Below, piece after piece: positions 60,310-64,000 of a stretch of 64,000 bases of DNA (the first letter of the stretch is position 1; every line of letters starts with the position of its first letter). Origin of the DNA: Micromonospora rhizosphaerae (lineage in GTDB: Bacteria; Actinomycetota; Actinomycetes; Mycobacteriales; Micromonosporaceae); assembly GCF_900091465.1 (NCBI RefSeq), contig NZ_FMHV01000002.1:2728001-2792000 (forward strand), in the 5' to 3' direction. The notes beneath the pieces were generated by a model. It ran no database searches, was not told the origin of the DNA, and saw only the letters and a list, made by a program, of their open reading frames with translations. The position numbers and the translations under genes were made by a program.

Positions 60310-61812
60310 TCAGTGGTGCGGCGTCGCGTGACCCGCGTCCGAGCCCGTCCGGTTCGGGACCGCGATGAGCGTGACCACCAGCAGCGCGCCGAGGATCATC
60401 AGGACGCCGTCGAACGCCCGCGGGTAGGCCGCGATGAGGCCGGCTCGTGATGTCAGGTCACCGCCAACGGCCGTAAGGATGGCGACACCGAGGGCCGCAC
60501 CTACTTCATGCCCCGTCATCATGAGCCCGGACGCCAGTCCCGACTCGGTTGGCGGCACGTCGCTCATGGCGGCGACGGAGATGGCCACGAACATGGGGCC
60601 GACCCCGGCACCCAGCACAAGGAAGCCCGGCAGCACATCGGCGAGGTATGACTGGCCGCCTTCGCTGCTGGCCAACAGCAGGGCGCCAGCGCCCATGACG
60701 ACAAGCCCGAACGCGATCATGGTGCGGGAGCTGACCCGACCGAGCAGCTTCGACGCGACCGCCGCGGTGCCGGTGATCACCGCCGCGAGCGGCAGGAACG
60801 CCAGACCGGTCTGCACGGCTGACAATCCGACGACCCGCTGCAGGTACAGCGAGCTGAGGAAGATCGCACCGACGACCACTCCGGTGACCCCGGCCATGAC
60901 GGTGGAGGCCGAGATCAGCGACCGGATCTTCCACGCGTGCGGTGGCACCAGCGGAGCGGCGGTCTTCCGCTCGATCATCCCGAACACGGCGAGCAGCACG
61001 ACCGAGGCGCCCAGCAGCAGCCCCGTGCGCATCGAGTCCCACCCGTGAGTGTGGGTGCCTTCGATCGCGTACACGAGAAGGACCAGGCCGCTGACCAGGG
61101 TCACGGCGCCGGGGGCGTCCAGGCGCCGCCGGCTGGCGGGTGCGGTGGTGCCCGCCGGGACAACGCGCCAGGTCAGCGCCGCGACCAGGACGCCGATGGG
61201 GACGTTGATGAAGAACACGGCCTGCCAGCCGAGGAAGCTGGTGAGCAGACCGCCGAACAGGACACCCGCGGCGATGCCCGTACTCCCGATGGCTCCCCAG
61301 ACCGCCAGCGCAGCCCCGCGTTGCCGGCCGCGGTACGTGGTCATGATGATCGACAGAGCGGCTGGTGTGAGCATGGCGGCGCCGGCGCCCTGTGCCGCTC
61401 GCGACAGGATCAGCATGAGGGCGGATGTCGCCAGCCCGCTGGCCAGGGACGCTGCGGTGAAGACGACCAGGCCGGTCAGGAAGACTCCACGGCGGTCCAT
61501 CAGGTCGGCCAGCCGTCCACCGAACAGCAGCAGACCTCCGCTGAACAGGACATAGGCGCTGATGGCCCACTGGTAGTCGCCGGAGCTGAAGTCGAGTGCG
61601 CGCCCGATGGTGGGCAGGGCGACGTTCACGACACTGACGTCGAGAATCACCATGAATTGCGCCAGCAGCATCAGTCCCAGAGTGGTCCACGGGTGGCGAG
61701 GCGACTGTGCGTCGTCAGTGTGTGACGGCACCGACGACGGGGCGGAGGCGGCTGGTTGATGCCGCTGCTCGGTTGCCGCGGCGCGGCGGGAACGTATGGC
61801 TTGTTGTGTCAT
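60310..61812 (-). CDS. DHA2-family (EmrB/QacA) drug:H+ exporter
   Basis: 500-residue MFS exporter with 14 predicted helices. The N-terminal 45 residues are polar and rich in Ser, Pro and Ala before LMLLAQFMVILDVSVVNVAL (DHA2 motif). Further: GGRLADLMDRRGVFLTGLVV (motif A), AAQGAGAAMLTPAALSIIMT, GSTGIAAGVLFGGLLTSFLG with WQAVFFINVPIGVLV, and GLASGLMMTGHEVGAALGVA. ATG 61812 has GAGGA 7 bases upstream. It resembles the neighbour at 58612 in layout only; the pair is convergent, not a recent tandem duplication. Substrate unknown. Confidence 0.93.
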   Translation of the reverse strand: MTQQAIRSRRAAATEQRHQPAASAPSSVPSHTDDAQSPRHPWTTLGLMLLAQFMVILDVSVVNVALPTIGRALDFSSGDYQWAISAYVLFSGGLLLFGGRLADLMDRRGVFLTGLVVFTAASLASGLATSALMLILSRAAQGAGAAMLTPAALSIIMTTYRGRQRGAALAVWGAIGSTGIAAGVLFGGLLTSFLGWQAVFFINVPIGVLVAALTWRVVPAGTTAPASRRRLDAPGAVTLVSGLVLLVYAIEGTHTHGWDSMRTGLLLGASVVLLAVFGMIERKTAAPLVPPHAWKIRSLISASTVMAGVTGVVVGAIFLSSLYLQRVVGLSAVQTGLAFLPLAAVITGTAAVASKLLGRVSSRTMIAFGLVVMGAGALLLASSEGGQSYLADVLPGFLVLGAGVGPMFVAISVAAMSDVPPTESGLASGLMMTGHEVGAALGVAILTAVGGDLTSRAGLIAAYPRAFDGVLMILGALLVVTLIAVPNRTGSDAGHATPHH

Positions 61813-62290
61813 GAGTTCGTCCTCGGATTGTGAGAAGGAGGGGGTTCGGGCGTGACGATGAGGTGCACGCTGACCTCCTCGGTCGGGAATCGGTGTGACA
61901 CGAGGAGCGTCGTGGGTCGGCCTGTCCGTGCTCTGGCCGGTCACTGACCGCATCGCGGCCGGCTCGGCGGGCGCGGACAGCGGACAGACAGCCGACCGCC
62001 AGCGCTGCTGGAACCTCTCGGGAGCGCACCTCCACCCGCGCCAGGCATATTCAGCCGTCGCGGCGGGTAGAAGGACATCACTGCGCCGGGACGGGTAGGG
62101 GCGGTGTCTTCCCGACTGGCTCCACGGGTTCCCACCCGCCCTGACCCGCTGGCGGTGCGGCGTGATTTGCAGCGAATGAAGGAGGGCGGCCGATCATGCT
62201 ATTCCAGGGTGGTTTCATTAGTCGGTGGATTGGGCTGGCGGGAGTATGGCCTTCCCGCAAGCGGCACGGTCCCGTCGTTCGCCCGGCCCG
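61813..62290. other. Upstream region of DHA2 exporter gene
   Basis: 478 bases without a supportable gene. No TetR-like gene or obvious operator was found beside the exporter. Confidence 0.45.
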
Positions 62291-62701
62291 GTGAGCGCCA
62301 TGTCCGCTTTGCCCGCGCCCCGTCCGGCGCTCGCCGTCCCGGCGATTCCCCCGAAGTACGTGCTGTATCTGCAGGCCAGGCTGCTGGAGGCCGAGGCCAG
62401 CCTGGCCGCGATGACCGGGAGGTACGAGCGGACCAAGGCGCGCTTCGACCGCTGCTACGCGCGCCAGGGCATCACACCCGAGGCCGACATCGTCAACTAC
62501 ATAAGCGCCAAGACGATGAACCCCGAGCTCAAGTTCTGGTACTCCAAGGTCGAGCATTTCCAGCGCGAGGTTGCCGCCTATGGGTCGGCGCTGACCGGGC
62601 TCGAGGCCGCGCGCCGGATGCTCGGCGAGGACGGTCATCGCGTACAGGTGGAGAACGGCCGGGTACGCAACAGCAGGCGCGGGCTGAATCGCGCCAGCTG
62701 A
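62291..62701 (+). CDS. Conserved-looking hypothetical protein
   Basis: 133-136 residues from GTG 62291 or ATG 62300. A Pro/Ala N-terminus (MSALPAPRPALAVPAIPPKY) is followed by a helical part: VLYLQARLLEAEASLAAMTG, RYERTKARFDRCYARQGITP, EADIVNYISAKTMNPELKFW and YSKVEHFQREVAAYGSALTG, then a basic tail (RVRNSRRGLNRAS). It looks like a helical phage- or plasmid-type accessory protein, but no family is recognised and the ribosome binding site is weak. Confidence 0.65.
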   Translation: MSAMSALPAPRPALAVPAIPPKYVLYLQARLLEAEASLAAMTGRYERTKARFDRCYARQGITPEADIVNYISAKTMNPELKFWYSKVEHFQREVAAYGSALTGLEAARRMLGEDGHRVQVENGRVRNSRRGLNRAS

Positions 62702-62780
62702 CGGCCGTCGACATTCCGATCGCCGGCTGCCGGGCCGTGGGGCGTGTCTGCTGGAGCTGGTTGGCTCCTATCCTGATCGA

Positions 62781-63068
62781 ATGAACCTGGAGTTCCGCGG
62801 CGAGATGTGGTTCTGGAAGGGCCCGGCGCCGTGGCACTTCATCACCGCGCCCGAGGAGGAGTGCGGTGAGTTGGCAGCGGCTGCCGCGCTCGTGACCTAC
62901 GGCTGGGGCATGATTCCGGCCACGGCACAGATCGGGGGAACCCGGTGGAAGACGTCGCTGTTTCCGAAGGATGGGCGGTACATCGTGCCGGTGAAGGCGT
63001 GGGTGCGGAAGGCCGAAGGGCTTGAGGTGGGCGACCTGGTGACGGTCCGCCTGGCCGTCGATGTCTGA
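62781..63068 (+). CDS. DUF1905 domain protein
   Basis: 95-residue beta-rich protein: LEFRGEMWFWKGPAPWHFIT, GWGMIPATAQIGGTRWKTSL and FPKDGRYIVPVKAWVRKAEG with LEVGDLVTVRLAVDV. This is the DUF1905 layout (W-x-G-PAPWHF start, GxTRWKTSLFPKDGRYxVPVKAxVR core). Function unknown; often found as a single-domain gene in actinomycetes. ATG 62781 has no strong ribosome binding site. Confidence 0.9.
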   Translation: MNLEFRGEMWFWKGPAPWHFITAPEEECGELAAAAALVTYGWGMIPATAQIGGTRWKTSLFPKDGRYIVPVKAWVRKAEGLEVGDLVTVRLAVDV

Positions 63069-63309
63069 CCAGCCGCCGAAGCGACGAGTCGCGTTCCCAG
63101 CGCGCTTCGAGCAGCGCGAGGTCGCGCCCGCGCTGGGACGCCATTGCCCCTGATCGATCGGGTGGACGCATCGGCCGGAACGGGGCCGCGTGCGTGGGTC
63201 CTGACCGCTACCATGACGCGGCTGACGCGTCCGGCGGCGGTATCCCAGCCGCCGACGCGAACCCAGGCCGTCGTCACGCCAGACCTCCCACGACCGGGGG
63301 CACCACCTG
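63069..63309. other. Intergenic region
   Basis: No gene recognised between the DUF1905 and rhomboid genes. Confidence 0.4.
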
Positions 63310-64000
63310 ATGGACACGCTGAACACCGAGCAGCCGCCGTCCGAGGCGAACACCACCTGCTTCCGGCACCCGCGCCGGGAGACGTACGTGCGGTGCACCC
63401 GTTGTGACCGCTCCATCTGCCCCGACTGCATGCGGGAGGCGCCCGTCGGCTTCCGCTGCCCGGAGTGCGTCCGCGACGAGAACCGCACGATCCGGCAGTC
63501 ACGTACGGTCTTCGGCGGCCGCGCCGTCAGCCAGCCCGTGGTGACGTACGTGCTGATCGCGCTGAACGTTCTGGTCTACCTGGTCGAGCTGGTGCGGCCG
63601 TCGATCGTCGACCAGTTCGACAACCTGGGCACGGGGTTGGTGGATGACAGCGGCCGGTACTTCCTGGACGACGGCGGCAGCTACGACGGCTACCAGTACG
63701 TCGGCATCGCGCACGGCGAGTGGTACCGCCTGATCACCTCGGTCTTCCTGCACACTCTGCCGACCCAGGGCTTCTTCGGGATCACGCACATCCTGTTCAA
63801 CATGTACTGGCTCTGGTTGCTCGGGCGGATCCTGGAGGAGCGGCTGGGCATGGCGCGCTTCCTCGCCGTGTACCTGCTCGCGGCGCTCGGCGGCTCGGTG
63901 CTGTTCTTCCTGATCGCGCCGACCGAGGGCGCGATCGGCGCCTCGGGGGCGACCTACGGCCTGGCGGCGTGCTACTACGTGGTCAGCCGTCGCCTGCGTT
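63310..64000 (+). CDS. Rhomboid intramembrane serine protease with zinc-ribbon N-terminus (3' end outside window)
   Basis: ATG 63310 runs open to the window end (230 codons visible). The N-terminus has a B-box-like zinc ribbon, CFRHPRRETYVRCTRCDRSI then CPDC and GFRCPECVRDE. After a first membrane helix (TYVLIALNVLVYLVELVRPS) comes YRLITSVFLHTLPTQGFFGI, HILFNMYWLWLLGRILEERL (H-x-x-x-N of rhomboids), YLLAALGGSVLFFLIAP and GAIGASGATYGLAACYYVV with the catalytic Ser in GASGA. The second catalytic residue (His on a later helix) is beyond the window. It cleaves membrane proteins; the target is unknown. Such genes are common near the actinomycete chromosome core. Confidence 0.94.
   Translation, partial: MDTLNTEQPPSEANTTCFRHPRRETYVRCTRCDRSICPDCMREAPVGFRCPECVRDENRTIRQSRTVFGGRAVSQPVVTYVLIALNVLVYLVELVRPSIVDQFDNLGTGLVDDSGRYFLDDGGSYDGYQYVGIAHGEWYRLITSVFLHTLPTQGFFGITHILFNMYWLWLLGRILEERLGMARFLAVYLLAALGGSVLFFLIAPTEGAIGASGATYGLAACYYVVSRRLR

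Noticed and set aside
36838..61812. Natural-product biosynthetic cluster
   Set aside because: MFS exporters, FAD oxidase and AraC regulators suggest it at first, but no PKS, NRPS, RiPP or terpene core enzyme is present; the genes belong to separate units.
1..64000. CRISPR array, rRNA or tRNA genes
   Set aside because: No regularly spaced identical repeats, rRNA motifs or cloverleaf with a GTTCGA-type T loop were found by reading; a covariance-model scan would be needed to exclude a tRNA fully.

Overview
The window is high-GC actinomycete chromosomal DNA. Gene content suggests Micromonosporaceae or a close relative, though I cannot place it by alignment: a small GntR regulator of the 133-residue type, an Imm-5-like protein, an ECF sigma factor paired with a DGPF protein, a rifamycin phosphotransferase preceded by a rifampin-associated element, and many GTG starts with AAGGAG-type ribosome binding sites.

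Layout. 1-3500: the end of an amino-acid ABC transporter operon, then a divergent HxlR regulator / NADPH-type oxidoreductase pair. 3501-36800: a gene-poor accessory region with many broken genes. It holds a lipoprotein with a cysteine-free thioredoxin-like domain, a secreted GH3 glycosidase between two degenerate IS6-family copies in direct orientation, and a rifamycin phosphotransferase (rph) behind a 19-bp RAE palindrome and a glycosyltransferase stub. It also holds HEAT-repeat, SUKH-4 and nucleotidyltransferase fragments, an ECF42-type sigma operon, a tyrosine recombinase with its catalytic centre deleted, ISL3 and IS630 fragments, and two IS701-family elements lying exactly tandem with a shared CTAG. 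Several enzymes are broken by single frameshifts. 36800-55300: mostly intact, ordered operons: FAD monooxygenase; a TAXI-type binding lipoprotein, two-component system and tripartite tricarboxylate transporter; dimethylargininase, D-amino-acid oxidase, MalY-type PLP lyase/aminotransferase and pyridoxal kinase; an XRE regulator with an aldo/keto reductase; LtrA; a GlxA-type AraC regulator with NIPSNAP and cupin proteins. 55500-56925: an IS5-family element with clear ends whose transposase is broken and which encloses a GNAT acetyltransferase gene. 57280-64000: an integral membrane flippase-like protein, two convergent DHA2 drug exporters sharing a strong hairpin, a hypothetical protein, a DUF1905 protein and the start of a rhomboid protease.

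How the genes fit together. The clearest module is 38348-44705. A response regulator and kinase are transcribed away from tctC-tctB-tctA, with two 18-bp direct repeats spaced exactly 30 bp in the shared promoter, and an orphan TAXI lipoprotein lies next to the kinase gene. The second is the rifamycin resistance locus, where the rph start codon overlaps the stop codon of a 91-codon frame that begins as a GT1 glycosyltransferase. The third is the CTAG-targeted insertions (two IS701-type, one IS5-type), which show that this part of the chromosome has repeatedly received mobile DNA. No tRNA, rRNA or CRISPR array was recognised.
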